Positions 23,915 through 31,720 of a stretch of 32,802 nt of DNA are shown in pieces; within the stretch, counting starts at the first letter, position 1; the number at the start of each line of letters is the position of its first letter. The DNA is from Fidelibacterota bacterium. Lineage in GTDB: Bacteria > Fidelibacterota > Marinisomatia > SCGC-AAA003-L08 > JACNLC01. Location of the stretch: the NCBI GenBank assembly GCA_018657495.1, contig JABHXA010000023.1:1-32802 (forward strand), written 5' to 3'. The notes beneath the pieces were generated by a model. The model had not been told where the DNA came from, searched no databases, and saw only the letters and a program-made list of their open reading frames with translations. A program made the translations under genes and the position numbers.

Positions 23915-26012
23915 GATCATCTCCCTGCCGATGTAAATGCAAGTTGCCGTATTCATCCACATGAAATAACCATTGTGGTGGGATGAGCGTTGTGGAATCA
24001 TATTGTTCGATGATAACCGGACCCTCGTCGGTGAATCCGCAATAAAAATCCTGGCGCTGATAAATTTTACACTCCGTCCAACCGATATTTTTGAAATATA
24101 CTTTGCGGGTAGAATAGGATGGGCCTGATACATTCTTTGATTTTTTTGAAGATGAATACATATCCGGTTTATCGGTAATACCGGTGACAGTCAGAACGAT
24201 ATTCACCAATTCCAAACCATCCTCCGGCGAGGCATAACCATACATTTGATTATGACGCTGATGGAATAACGCCGCCATGTCTATTTTCTCCCCTGACCAC
24301 GGGATACTGATTTCAAAAGATTGACCGGCATAGCGTAATTCAAGATGTGAGGCGTAGCGGATATCCTTCTCACCAAAACCTTCTTTAAAAAATTCTACAC
24401 CAGCCCGAGTTTTTAAAATTTGGATATGCTCCAATATAAGTGAAACCGAAGTGCCGGCAAAATCACCAAGCAGGCAGAATTTATAATCCTTGCGGAAGTC
24501 AGCAATCAGCAAACCCATCGCTGAGAAGACACCAGGGTTTGGCGGTACCAGAATTGTTTTTACGCCAAATCCCTCGGCAATTGCCGCCGCATGATTGGGA
24601 CCACCACCACCATAGGCCAACAGGACAAAATCTCTGGGGTCATAACCCCGCTCAACCGAAATTAAACGCAGAGCCCGGATCATCTGTTGATTGACGATAT
24701 CGATAATGCCAACGGCACAATCCTCCAATGAGATATCCAATGTGGGGAGTAATTGACCCTCAAAAACTTTCTGTGCCGCATTCAGTGATATGGCCACATC
24801 GCCACCGGATAAACCACTGGGATTTAATCGCCCAAGAATAAGATTGGCATCGGTAATGGTGGCATGCTCACCACCCTTTTCATAACAGGCAGGCCCAGGA
24901 TCAGCACCGGCACTCACCGGTCCCACTTTTAATTGACCAAAATCATCAATATGAGCGATGGTGCCACCGCCGGCTGAGATTTCAGCCAGATCAATAAAGG
25001 GATAGCGTACCGGGTACCCACTGCCTTTGATCATGCGGCCAGCATGGACTTCGCCACCCACCTCATATTCGTGAATCATCTGCGCTTCACCATTGATCAC
25101 TGCCCCTGCTTTTGCCGTGGTACCACCCATATCAAAACAAAGAATTTTATCCAATCCCAAAACTGTTCCCAGATGCGCCGCCGCATTTACACCTGTGGCC
25201 GGACCCGATTCAATCGTTGCCACCGGCAAGGTACAGGCGGAGTCTATGGATGCCAAACCACCATTGGACTGCATCACCTGAATGGGACAGGAAATATCAA
25301 TCTTCTTTAATCCATTAAGGATATTTTGCAAATATGTACTGATCACCGGTATGAGCATGGCATTCAATACGGTAGTGCTCGTCCGTTCGTATTCACGATA
25401 TTCGGGATCCACCTCGCATGACATAACGATAGGCAGATCGGGTCGTTTTTTTTGCAAATAATCTCTTACAAAAATCTCATGCTGATTATTTTTATAACTA
25501 TGCAGGAAACTGATGGCCACCGCCTCAATATCGTTATCAATAATTTTTGCCGCCAGGTTTTCGAGTTCAGGCATTTGGATAGCCCGGATAATATCACCCC
25601 CAGCGTTTATCCGTTCATCAAGAGTAAATCGATAGGGTTTATCTATGAGGCTTTTGGGCTTGTGAAAATAGGGATTATACACTTCCGCCCGTTTCTGACG
25701 GCCAATCTCAATAACATCGGCAAATCCTTTTGTGGTAATCAAAACCACTTTGGGGATGGTTAGACCCATCTGCCCCAAAAATAAATTGGTGCCAATGGTG
25801 GAGGCATGGACCAACAGTGAGATGTTACCGGGGTGATATTTGAGAAATTTTTTAATTGCATGCAAAACACCGATACCGGGATGTGCTGGCACCGAATGAC
25901 TTTTTAAGGTATGGATCTCTCCCGTTTGTTCATTTAGTGCCACCAGGTCAGTAAAAGTACCACCTACATCAATACCAATTTTGTATGAGGTTCTAATTGC
26001 TGTTGATGCCAT
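23907..26012 (-). CDS. hyuA: Hydantoinase A/oxoprolinase family protein (HyuA)
   Basis: A 701-residue ATP-binding subunit of the HyuA/HyuB enzyme class, with the actin-like ATPase fold. GIDVGGTFTDLVAL near residue 13 is the phosphate-1 motif; LVHASTIGTNLFLG follows, and KILCFDMGGTTAKAG is the phosphate-2 motif; the C-terminal region keeps VSAGADPGPACYEKGGEHATITDANLILG and LAYGGGGPNHAAAIAEGFGV, both typical. The substrate (hydantoin, oxoproline, a ketone or another cyclic amide) cannot be told apart from sequence alone. It is the upstream gene of an hyuA-hyuB pair with coupled translation. The ATG at 26012 has no strong Shine-Dalgarno. No transporter or regulator is beside it. Confidence 0.94.
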   Translation of the reverse strand: MASTAIRTSYKIGIDVGGTFTDLVALNEQTGEIHTLKSHSVPAHPGIGVLHAIKKFLKYHPGNISLLVHASTIGTNLFLGQMGLTIPKVVLITTKGFADVIEIGRQKRAEVYNPYFHKPKSLIDKPYRFTLDERINAGGDIIRAIQMPELENLAAKIIDNDIEAVAISFLHSYKNNQHEIFVRDYLQKKRPDLPIVMSCEVDPEYREYERTSTTVLNAMLIPVISTYLQNILNGLKKIDISCPIQVMQSNGGLASIDSACTLPVATIESGPATGVNAAAHLGTVLGLDKILCFDMGGTTAKAGAVINGEAQMIHEYEVGGEVHAGRMIKGSGYPVRYPFIDLAEISAGGGTIAHIDDFGQLKVGPVSAGADPGPACYEKGGEHATITDANLILGRLNPSGLSGGDVAISLNAAQKVFEGQLLPTLDISLEDCAVGIIDIVNQQMIRALRLISVERGYDPRDFVLLAYGGGGPNHAAAIAEGFGVKTILVPPNPGVFSAMGLLIADFRKDYKFCLLGDFAGTSVSLILEHIQILKTRAGVEFFKEGFGEKDIRYASHLELRYAGQSFEISIPWSGEKIDMAALFHQRHNQMYGYASPEDGLELVNIVLTVTGITDKPDMYSSSKKSKNVSGPSYSTRKVYFKNIGWTECKIYQRQDFYCGFTDEGPVIIEQYDSTTLIPPQWLFHVDEYGNLHLHRQGDDHD

Positions 26013-26161
26013 AGTCTAAAAAATTACTGGAAAATTCATATCCTATTTTAAATAGATGGATGCCTGTCATCATGCTTATAAATGAATGGTTTTAAAATTG
26101 TCAGGAACAATCTAATTTTTCAAGGCTTTTTTGCTCTCAAATAAACAGGATATTTCAAATT

Positions 26162-26740
26162 ATGATGACAAACCTTCTTCGACCATTTTTACTTCTCACC
26201 GTTATTTTATTTTTTACTTCAGCATGCTCAGAAAATCAAACCCCAAAGGACAGTTTAACAAACATTGACGAGGATTTTAACAGTAAGAATGATTCTAGTT
26301 TGCTATCAGGGTATATGGATACTGGCGAGTTATTGACCCATTGGGATTGCCTTGGCGGTGATGTATTCGCGCCAATTGATATAAAATCATGGCAGGAAAC
26401 CCCTGCCGTAAATCGCCGACTCCCCAGTGCTGATGATATTTTACAGGGTAGATCAATTTTATATTATGGTGAGGATAACCCGGATGTAAAAGCATATGAT
26501 ATCACCCTGCCAAAACTGGCCTATTATACCACCAATCTTCCTACCACAGAATTTGATTGGTGGTGGAAAACCGGTTATACAAATCCAAAAACAGATCTGG
26601 TAGTCGTGATCCAAATGGTAGAATCAGCGCAGGATACTATTGTCGGTTTTAGATATTTGACTGGCAATGTTGCCGGTTCAACTATTGGCGATTTTCATTT
26701 CTTGACCGATGACGAAGTAGCAGAAGCCGTCAGGCAATAA
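26162..26740 (+). CDS. Lipoprotein of unknown function
   Basis: A 192-residue protein with a lipoprotein signal (LLTVILFFTSAC, Cys22). The mature part holds an acidic linker and a compact domain ending with VGFRYLTGNVAGSTIGDFHFLTDDEVAEAVRQ. I do not recognise the family. A decayed second copy of its last 147 bases lies 2.4 kb downstream (29165-29302), so it belonged to a duplicated locus. It is the first plus-strand gene of the accessory region and is divergent from hyuA. Confidence 0.7.
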   Translation: MMTNLLRPFLLLTVILFFTSACSENQTPKDSLTNIDEDFNSKNDSSLLSGYMDTGELLTHWDCLGGDVFAPIDIKSWQETPAVNRRLPSADDILQGRSILYYGEDNPDVKAYDITLPKLAYYTTNLPTTEFDWWWKTGYTNPKTDLVVVIQMVESAQDTIVGFRYLTGNVAGSTIGDFHFLTDDEVAEAVRQ

Positions 26741-26927
26741 GTAAGTAAAACACTCACAATAATAGACATCGCGGATCATAGCAACAGCAAATCATAATTC
26801 CCCTCGTATAATTTTATTATAATGTGAATTTATGTATATAAGTCCTGTTAATATTTCTATGATCTATAAACAATTGATTTGTAAATTATTACTTGTTGCG
26901 TGTTGCGCACCATGGTTATATTAAGCC

Positions 26928-27206
26928 GTGATTGTTTCGTTTAAACATAAAGGTCTGCGTCAGTTCTATGAATCCGGATCAATCGCAGGCATTCAAACAA
27001 AGCACTCCAATCGTTTACGCTTGATGTTTGCAGCTCTCGATACAGCACTCCACAACAGCGACATGAATATCCCAGGGTTTCGCCCTCACCAACTTAAAGG
27101 TTCAAGAGATGAAACATGGGCAATTTCGGTAAGCGGTAACTGGAGGTTAACATTTAATTTCATGGATGGTAACGTCCATATTTTAAACTATGAGGATTAT
27201 CACTGA
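26928..27206 (+). CDS. higB: HigB-type toxin (RelE/ParE fold mRNA interferase)
   Basis: A 92-residue toxin starting at GTG. The sequence matches the HigB/plasmid-maintenance killer family: MIVSFKHKGLRQFYESGS, RLRLMFAALDTA, MNIPGFRPHQLKGSRDETWAISVSGNWRLTF and NYEDYH at the end. Family members cut ribosome-bound mRNA and are neutralised by HigA. The toxin-before-antitoxin order is characteristic of higBA, and the stop overlaps the higA ATG by one base (TGATG). A short GC-rich inverted element (GTG...GCAC) just upstream could be the HigA operator, but this is not certain. Confidence 0.94.
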   Translation: MIVSFKHKGLRQFYESGSIAGIQTKHSNRLRLMFAALDTALHNSDMNIPGFRPHQLKGSRDETWAISVSGNWRLTFNFMDGNVHILNYEDYH

Positions 27207-27499
27207 TGAGTATGCACAATCCCCCTCACCCAGGTGAGTTTATTAACGAAATTTATATGAAACCCTTCGAGTTAAGTTCTCGAAAAGTTTCTGCGAACCT
27301 GAATGTTTCACATTCGACGCTAACACGCTTGATTAGAGGCGATAGCAGTATTACGCCAGAAATGGCGCTTAGACTCTCTACGGTATTTGGCCGTAGTCCT
27401 GAAAGTTGGCTTACCATGCAAGATAATTACTCACTCTGGATAGCAAAGCAGAATATAGACCTATCTTCAGTAAAAAAACTTGAGTTGACAATTGCCTAA
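27206..27499 (+). CDS. higA: HigA-type antitoxin (HTH-XRE)
   Basis: A 97-residue antitoxin with the family opening MHNPPHPGEFINEIYMKPFELS and a helix-turn-helix in SSRKVSANLNVSHSTLTRLIRGDSSITPEMALRLSTVFGRSPESW. It should bind HigB and repress the operon promoter. It overlaps higB by one base. Its TAA stop lies inside GCCTAAC, the first box of an attC-like element; stop codons inside or next to this box are common in integron cassettes. Confidence 0.95.
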   Translation: MSMHNPPHPGEFINEIYMKPFELSSRKVSANLNVSHSTLTRLIRGDSSITPEMALRLSTVFGRSPESWLTMQDNYSLWIAKQNIDLSSVKKLELTIA

Positions 27500-27562
27500 C
27501 TCTCGAAAAATAGACCCAAATGATATGGCAGAGAAACTGGGGCCGGTTATTTCATCGATTAG
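27494..27562 (+). other. attC-like element A
   Basis: It starts with GCCTAAC (fits RYYYAAC) overlapping the higA stop and ends with CGATTAG, 27 bases before the next ATG. It shares AATGATATG and GGGGCCGGTTA, in the same order and spacing, with element B at 30345-30417. The terminal box reads ATTAG instead of GTTAG, so this copy may be damaged. Confidence 0.45.
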
Positions 27563-27589
27563 AAATTTTAACGATATTATGAGGTTTTA

Positions 27590-27970
27590 ATGAAAATATT
27601 TACCTGGGTTGCCCAAGTTTTACTAATTTTAGGATTCATTGCATTTGGGATTCCGAAGTTATTTGTTCCCATTCAAGATTTAATCGCATTTGGAATGATT
27701 TGGATGGAAGATTTCGTCACATGGCAAATCAGGGTTATTGGATTTTTGGAAACACTTGGTGTTTTAGGATTGACTCTTCCATACTTTATTAAAGCATTAC
27801 CCAAAATACTTATTCCTATTGCCTCAGCAGGATTAGGACTTACGATGATCGGTGCCATAATAACTCATATTGAAAGACAGGATCCAATTTTGAGTATAAT
27901 TATTACTTCATTTATATTCTTATTATGCGTTATTGTCACATTCAAAAGATATCAAGAGGTCCAGAGATAA
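27590..27970 (+). CDS. DoxX-like small membrane protein
   Basis: A 126-residue protein of four hydrophobic helices: WVAQVLLILGFIAFGIPKLF, IRVIGFLETLGVLGLTLPYF, ILIPIASAGLGLTMIGAIITHI and ILSIIITSFIFLLCVIVTF. The pattern GFIAFGIPKLF with a later GFLETLGVLGL is that of DoxX-like proteins, which sit in the cytoplasmic membrane and have no settled function. GAGG lies 6 bases before the ATG. It follows attC-like element A, so it could be a cassette gene. Confidence 0.8.
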   Translation: MKIFTWVAQVLLILGFIAFGIPKLFVPIQDLIAFGMIWMEDFVTWQIRVIGFLETLGVLGLTLPYFIKALPKILIPIASAGLGLTMIGAIITHIERQDPILSIIITSFIFLLCVIVTFKRYQEVQR

Positions 27971-28101
27971 CAGATTGATCAAGCACCGTCACATCCAAAA
28001 ACAGCCTCTAGTGATACTCAAACGCACACCGCTTTACAAGGCATGAAGAAATAAAGGTTTATTTGGGTGTTGGCAATATTTAAATCAAAACAAAGGCAAA
28101 C

Positions 28102-29154
28102 ATGAGTATGAAATTATTAACAAATCTTTACATCGCGATTTTACTTTTATTATGCTCTATAAATCTCAATGGACAAATTGCCTCCGAAAAAACGAAAGTT
28201 CTGATTCTTGGGACACCTCATTTAAATCAAATTCCGAATTTCCAGCCAAAAATGCTTGATAACCTGGTGATAAAATTGGATAGTTTAAAGTTTGATGCGG
28301 TTTGTATTGAAAACATGCCTGGAGAACTGCTTTATGACATAGAATCAAGAGAAGACAGTGCTTACACTTATATTGTAGAACATATAGCAGGTTTACGTTT
28401 TGCTTTAGCAGATTCGATGCAGGTAAATCTTGGAATTGGATTTGTGGAATCAGAAAAAAATGCCAAGGATTTATTAAAAAAAGAAACTCTTGCAGATGCA
28501 GATAGGGTACAACTGATCGAATACCTAATTGCCTCAACAGATATATATTCTGCCACATTACAATACAAATTGATAAAAGAGAAATCTACATTTGACGGCT
28601 CAAATATAAGCCAATACACCATGGCTGTAATTGAGAAATATGGTGATGACCTCAATGAAATATCGTCGTTGGCGCTGCGATTAGCATCTAACCAAAACCT
28701 TCAGAAATTAGAGTATATCGACAATCTTCAGGATGAATCATTCCTTTACAAACACTTCCCAAACTTCACAGAGGATTTTACCGATAATCAAGAATTATTT
28801 AAGGATATTGGCAACTCACCCGTTTTTCTAAAATTTAATGAATTAATAACATCCGGTATTACCGATGAAGATCTTTTAGATGTCTATCTCTTTATGAATA
28901 GTGAAGAATATATGATACAGGATTATGAAGCGCAGCATGTGATTTGGCTGAACTCTAATTTCGAATCAGGTACGGATAGAGCAAGGTATTCATTATGGGA
29001 AATGCGAAACATACAAATTACCGCCAACATCCTTAAAACATGTGCATTTTATCCAGGCAAGAATGTCATTGTCATTATTGGTGCTTCTCATAAATCATTT
29101 ATTGAAAAGTATCTGAAACAGGTACCAGATATAGAACTGCTTGAATTAAAATGA
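28102..29154 (+). CDS. Exported DUF5694-like protein (TraB/GumN/EreA-related fold)
   Basis: A 350-residue protein with a signal peptide (MSMKLLTNLYIAILLLLCSINLNGQ). The core carries the spaced motifs of the TraB/GumN/erythromycin-esterase-like superfamily: VLILGTPHLNQ near residue 35, CIENMP near 73, an arginine-rich helix RARYSLWEMRNIQITANIL, and VIVIIGASHKSFIEKYL near the C-terminus. The two His and the Glu would form the proposed active site. Members are putative hydrolases or proteases; the substrate is unknown. AAGG precedes the ATG. The stop is only 10 bases before the decayed lipoprotein fragment, as if this gene had landed next to it. Confidence 0.7.
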   Translation: MSMKLLTNLYIAILLLLCSINLNGQIASEKTKVLILGTPHLNQIPNFQPKMLDNLVIKLDSLKFDAVCIENMPGELLYDIESREDSAYTYIVEHIAGLRFALADSMQVNLGIGFVESEKNAKDLLKKETLADADRVQLIEYLIASTDIYSATLQYKLIKEKSTFDGSNISQYTMAVIEKYGDDLNEISSLALRLASNQNLQKLEYIDNLQDESFLYKHFPNFTEDFTDNQELFKDIGNSPVFLKFNELITSGITDEDLLDVYLFMNSEEYMIQDYEAQHVIWLNSNFESGTDRARYSLWEMRNIQITANILKTCAFYPGKNVIVIIGASHKSFIEKYLKQVPDIELLELK

Positions 29155-29164
29155 TCAGCAAACG

Positions 29165-29302
29165 GTTCTGGTAAAAGTGATCCAAATGATTGAATCATAG
29201 CAGTATAGTTTTAGATATTTGGCTGGCAACGTTATTGTTTCAGCCATTGGTGATTTTCATTTTTTGACAGATGCAGAAGTAGCTGAAGCAGTCCTGCAAT
29301 AA
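29165..29302 (+). pseudogene. Decayed 3' fragment, paralogue of the 26162-26740 lipoprotein gene
   Basis: This stretch aligns with the last 147 bases of the lipoprotein gene, including its stop. Translated in that frame it reads VLVKVIQMIES, an in-frame TAG at 29198-29200, then after a loss of three codons FRYLAGNVIVSAIGDFHFLTDAEVAEAVLQ and a stop. The match covers the gene's end and stops abruptly near 29165, so the first ~430 bases are missing. There is no start codon or ribosome-binding site. Confidence 0.9.
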
Positions 29303-29374
29303 TCAGTTCGAGTTTTACTATTTCAGCACCGTTGGTCACCGAATCGACAACACAAAATTTTAAAGGAATTTTTT

Positions 29375-29773
29375 ATGCCACAATTAACAGGATTCGATCA
29401 CATACATATTTATGTACCCAGTAGGGCTGAAGCTGCCGAATGGTTTAAATCAGTATTGGGTTTTAAAATTTCAGAATCCCTTCGTTTCTGGGCAACTGAA
29501 AACGGACCACTTGTTATCGAAAACGAATCCGCGACTGTTCATCTGGCGCTGTTTAAACAACAAGACTTTATCCCTTCCACAGCCATCGCTTTTGCCTCAG
29601 ATGCTGATAATTTTCTCAAATGGAAGGAAACATTAGAGGCAAAGGGTATCAAAGTCCGATGCTCAGACCATCAATTGGCCTGGTCGCTGTATTTCCATGA
29701 TCCATACAAAAATATGTATGAGATCACTACTTATGACCATGCTCAGGTCTCACAGGTTCTCCTGGAGAAATAA
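29375..29773 (+). CDS. VOC-superfamily (glyoxalase/bleomycin-resistance-like) protein
   Basis: A 132-residue protein with the paired beta-alpha-beta-beta-beta modules of the vicinal-oxygen-chelate fold. GFDHIHIYVPSRAEAAEWFKSVLGF opens the first module with a candidate metal His near residue 8-10; SATVHLALFKQQ ends it; WSLYFHDPYKNMYEITTYD near the C-terminus carries the usual Asp-Pro and metal-binding Glu. Members include glyoxalases, dioxygenases and drug-binding proteins, so the reaction cannot be named. AAAGGA precedes the ATG. Such genes are frequent in integron cassettes. Confidence 0.85.
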   Translation: MPQLTGFDHIHIYVPSRAEAAEWFKSVLGFKISESLRFWATENGPLVIENESATVHLALFKQQDFIPSTAIAFASDADNFLKWKETLEAKGIKVRCSDHQLAWSLYFHDPYKNMYEITTYDHAQVSQVLLEK

Positions 29774-30110
29774 AAAAGAAATACCTGGTGGAATCGCCTC
29801 TGATGTGCCACCTAACCCTCCCATAATTTCATCATATTGTGATTGTTTTTATAATAGATTAGACATCACAATTACAGTCGATAAATGGGTTTTATAATCA
29901 ATAAATTATCGTTTAAATTCGACATGGAAAACACGATTTATATCTATTTTTTATGTTATTCGGTAATGTTATTATGATTTTACCATCTAATTTAATTCAT
30001 CATAAATAGTAGTTAGGTGTCCCAATAACAATTTTTCATTTCTACCTCGAAACGGTGAATTCGAAAGTAGAAGGTTAATAATAATTCACCATTATTTTAA
30101 GGATAGTACA
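29774..30110. other. Spacer before the cold-shock gene with a long inverted boundary pair
   Basis: No gene is seen in these 337 bases. CACCTAAC at 29809-29816 faces its exact reverse complement GTTAGGTG at 30012-30019, and the two boxes fit RYYYAAC and GTTRRRY perfectly. The distance (about 210 bases) is longer than usual attC sites, so it could be a long or composite site. The last 90 bases form the leader of the cold-shock gene. Confidence 0.4.
30040..30072 (+). promoter_or_regulatory. Hairpin in the cold-shock gene leader
   Basis: TTCTAC pairs with GTAGAA and, nested inside, TCGAA pairs with TTCGA around an 8-base loop, 38 bases before the csp ATG. Cold-shock mRNAs often have structured leaders that change with temperature; whether this one does is unknown. 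Confidence 0.45.
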
Positions 30111-30317
30111 ATGAGTAAAGGTTCAGTTAAGTTTTTCAATGATAGCAGAGGATTTGGTTTTATTACACCTCAAGATGGTGGAAAAGATCTTTTCGTTCAT
30201 AGTTCAGAAATTAAAACTGAAGATGAGCGTGCAACGCTTAAAGAGGGTCAGGAAGTAGAATTTGAGGTGGGTGAAGGTAAGAAAGGGCCATGTGCTACGA
30301 ATGTTGTTCCAATCTAA
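30111..30317 (+). CDS. cspA: CspA-family cold-shock protein
   Basis: A 68-residue single cold-shock domain, full length for the family. The RNA-binding motifs are intact: [15 protein letters not shown] (RNP1) and DLFVHSSEI (RNP2), and the fold closes with [24 protein letters not shown]. It binds single-stranded RNA and melts secondary structure. AAGGAT lies about 9 bases before the ATG, and the leader contains a hairpin. It sits between two candidate attC-like sites, unusual for a housekeeping gene but known for accessory copies. The symbol is used in the family sense. Confidence 0.95.
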   Translation: MSKGSVKFFNDSRGFGFITPQDGGKDLFVHSSEIKTEDERATLKEGQEVEFEVGEGKKGPCATNVVPI

Positions 30318-30344
30318 ATGATCTAACTTTCACATTGTGGAAAC

Positions 30345-30417
30345 ACCTAACTTTCAATGAATCGGACCCCGAATGATATGCGATTGAAATCGGGGCCGGT
30401 TACTACAGCGGTTAGCT
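30345..30417 (+). other. attC-like element B
   Basis: ACCTAAC at one end and GTTAGCT at the other can pair through CTAAC/GTTAG. Inside, CGG-A-CCCCGA pairs with TCGGGGCCG, leaving a single extra A bulged, a feature typical of folded attC sites. The unpaired stretches between the stems are 11-12 bases, longer than the classic central spacer. A second CTAACTTTCA starts at 30323, three codons after the csp stop. The next coding start is 22 bases beyond the last box. Confidence 0.5.
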
Positions 30418-30439
30418 GTAAGGGGTATACAAGAAAACA

Positions 30440-30931
30440 TTGGAACTTGCAGTTATAGAAATTAGACGATTAAATTATTCTGATAAAAATGAAGTATCTG
30501 AATTCTATAATATTTTCTGGCGTATTCCAGCCGAAATAGGTGATGAATTTATTAATGAACAAAGTTCAGGGTTCATTGCAAAGTTTATAGATCATTCGAT
30601 TGCTACAGAAAATGAAACAAACACGTTTTCTGGAATCGCTTTATTTCAAGGGATAATTGTAGGGATTCATGTATTAAGGAAATTCATAGAGTGTGGAACG
30701 ATTGGTGTTCATTCGGCTAATTTATGGGTCGAAAAGAATTTTCGAAGAATGGGTATAGCGGAAGAGTTAAAAATTAGAGGTGAAGCTTGGGCAGATTCAA
30801 TAGGTGCTACATTTATCAATACAAATGTTCTACCTGACAATAAAGTAATGTTAGATATGAACAAATCAAATGGGTTTTCTATATACAAAATCAATTTAAG
30901 AAAACGAATAATCAACAATAAAATTGGTTAA
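30440..30931 (+). CDS. GNAT-family N-acetyltransferase
   Basis: A 163-residue acetyltransferase beginning at TTG, 22 bases after attC-like element B. Motif A, which holds acetyl-CoA, is NLWVEKNFRRMGIAEELKIRGEAWA, with Arg-Arg-Met-Gly-Ile-Ala as the pyrophosphate loop; the later INTNVLPDNKVMLDMNKSNGFSIY fits motif B. N-terminal residues vary, as is usual, and give no clue to the substrate. GNAT genes are among the most common integron cassette genes. The only ribosome-binding-like box (AAGGGG) is 15 bases upstream, rather far. Confidence 0.85.
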   Translation: MELAVIEIRRLNYSDKNEVSEFYNIFWRIPAEIGDEFINEQSSGFIAKFIDHSIATENETNTFSGIALFQGIIVGIHVLRKFIECGTIGVHSANLWVEKNFRRMGIAEELKIRGEAWADSIGATFINTNVLPDNKVMLDMNKSNGFSIYKINLRKRIINNKIG

Positions 30932-30935
30932 GCCA

Positions 30936-31059
30936 GCTAACGTCCGCTGCAGCGGACGTTAAACGCTGGTAGCGTGGAAGCTGGAGTCAGAAAGAATAAA
31001 TGAAGTTTAGAGTAAAGAGAATGTTAGTCAAACACGCCGCAGAGCTACCTCAGTTAGCA
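30936..31059 (+). other. attC-like element C with perfect palindrome
   Basis: It begins with GCTAAC four bases after the acetyltransferase stop and ends with GTTAGCA, 22 bases before the next start codon; GCTAAC and GTTAGC are complementary. Near its left end lies a 24-base perfect palindrome (30938-30961; half-site TAACGTCCGCTG), flanked by CCAGC and GCTGG, which extend the stem. No T-run follows, so it is not a standard terminator. Confidence 0.4.
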
Positions 31060-31081
31060 ATCCACAAATAAGGAACTACCA

Positions 31082-31627
31082 TTGAAAATTAGAAAATCAG
31101 TAGAATCAGAACGCAAAGAAATACTGAATATTCACAACCAAGCTTTTGGTGAAGATAAAGACCCTGAGATTGCGAAGCTCGTAGATGACTTACTGAATGA
31201 CATAACAGCAACGCCTATACTATCGTTAGTTGCGATAGAGAACGAAAGGGTAATTGGACATATACTCTATACTAAGGCAACAATCACTCAAACTGAACTG
31301 GCAATATCAGCTCAAATACTTGCACCGCTGGCAATACATCCTGACGAGCAGAAAAAAGGCATTGGTGAAAAGCTAATCAACGAAGGCATAAGGCAATTAA
31401 GAGACCATGGAACAGAATTAGTGTTCGTTCTTGGGCATCCAGGCTATTATCCTCGTTGCGGTTTTTCTCCCGCAGGAGAAAAGGGTTTTGAAGCTCCATA
31501 TCCAATCCCAGAAGAACATGCAGCTGCATGGATGGTTCAAGCTCTGAATGGTAATGCTTTAGAAACAGCAAACGGCAAGGTTCAATGCTCAGATATTCTA
31601 AATGAGCCTCAGCACTGGAGAGAATAA
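31082..31627 (+). CDS. YhbS-like GNAT-family N-acetyltransferase
   Basis: A 181-residue acetyltransferase starting at TTG with AAGGA 8 bases upstream. It fits the YhbS-type branch: MKIRKSVESERKEILNIHNQAFG at the start, LSLVAIENERVIGHILYTKATI, motif A in LAPLAIHPDEQKKGIGEKLINEGI, then the branch-specific VFVLGHPGYYPRCGF. The substrate is unknown. It starts 22 bases after the end of element C and is followed after 3 bases by element D, so it is the cleanest single-gene cassette candidate here. Confidence 0.92.
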   Translation: MKIRKSVESERKEILNIHNQAFGEDKDPEIAKLVDDLLNDITATPILSLVAIENERVIGHILYTKATITQTELAISAQILAPLAIHPDEQKKGIGEKLINEGIRQLRDHGTELVFVLGHPGYYPRCGFSPAGEKGFEAPYPIPEEHAAAWMVQALNGNALETANGKVQCSDILNEPQHWRE

Positions 31628-31630
31628 TTT

Positions 31631-31701
31631 TACTAACAAGTAGCTGCAATAGACGTCAACTACACAGCGCTCCATTGCCACCAACAAGACAGGCGTTATA
31701 A
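31631..31701 (+). other. attC-like element D
   Basis: TACTAAC begins three bases after the acetyltransferase stop and GCGTTATAA ends the element 19 bases before the next ATG, for a total of 71 bases, like element B. Its interior (AAGTAGCTGCAATAGACG) has the flavour of known attC sites, but internal pairing is weak by eye. Position supports it more than structure does. Confidence 0.35.
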
Positions 31702-31720
31702 AATATTTTAAAAAATAATC

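Noticed and set aside
26741..26927. An integron attI or attC site in front of higB
   Set aside because: GTTATAT at 26915 is close to the higB start, but no matching RYYYAAC box or pairing arm was found upstream.
29697..29897. Open frame overlapping the end of the VOC gene
   Set aside because: It is a frame shadow of the VOC gene running into the spacer; there is no independent ribosome-binding site or protein pattern.
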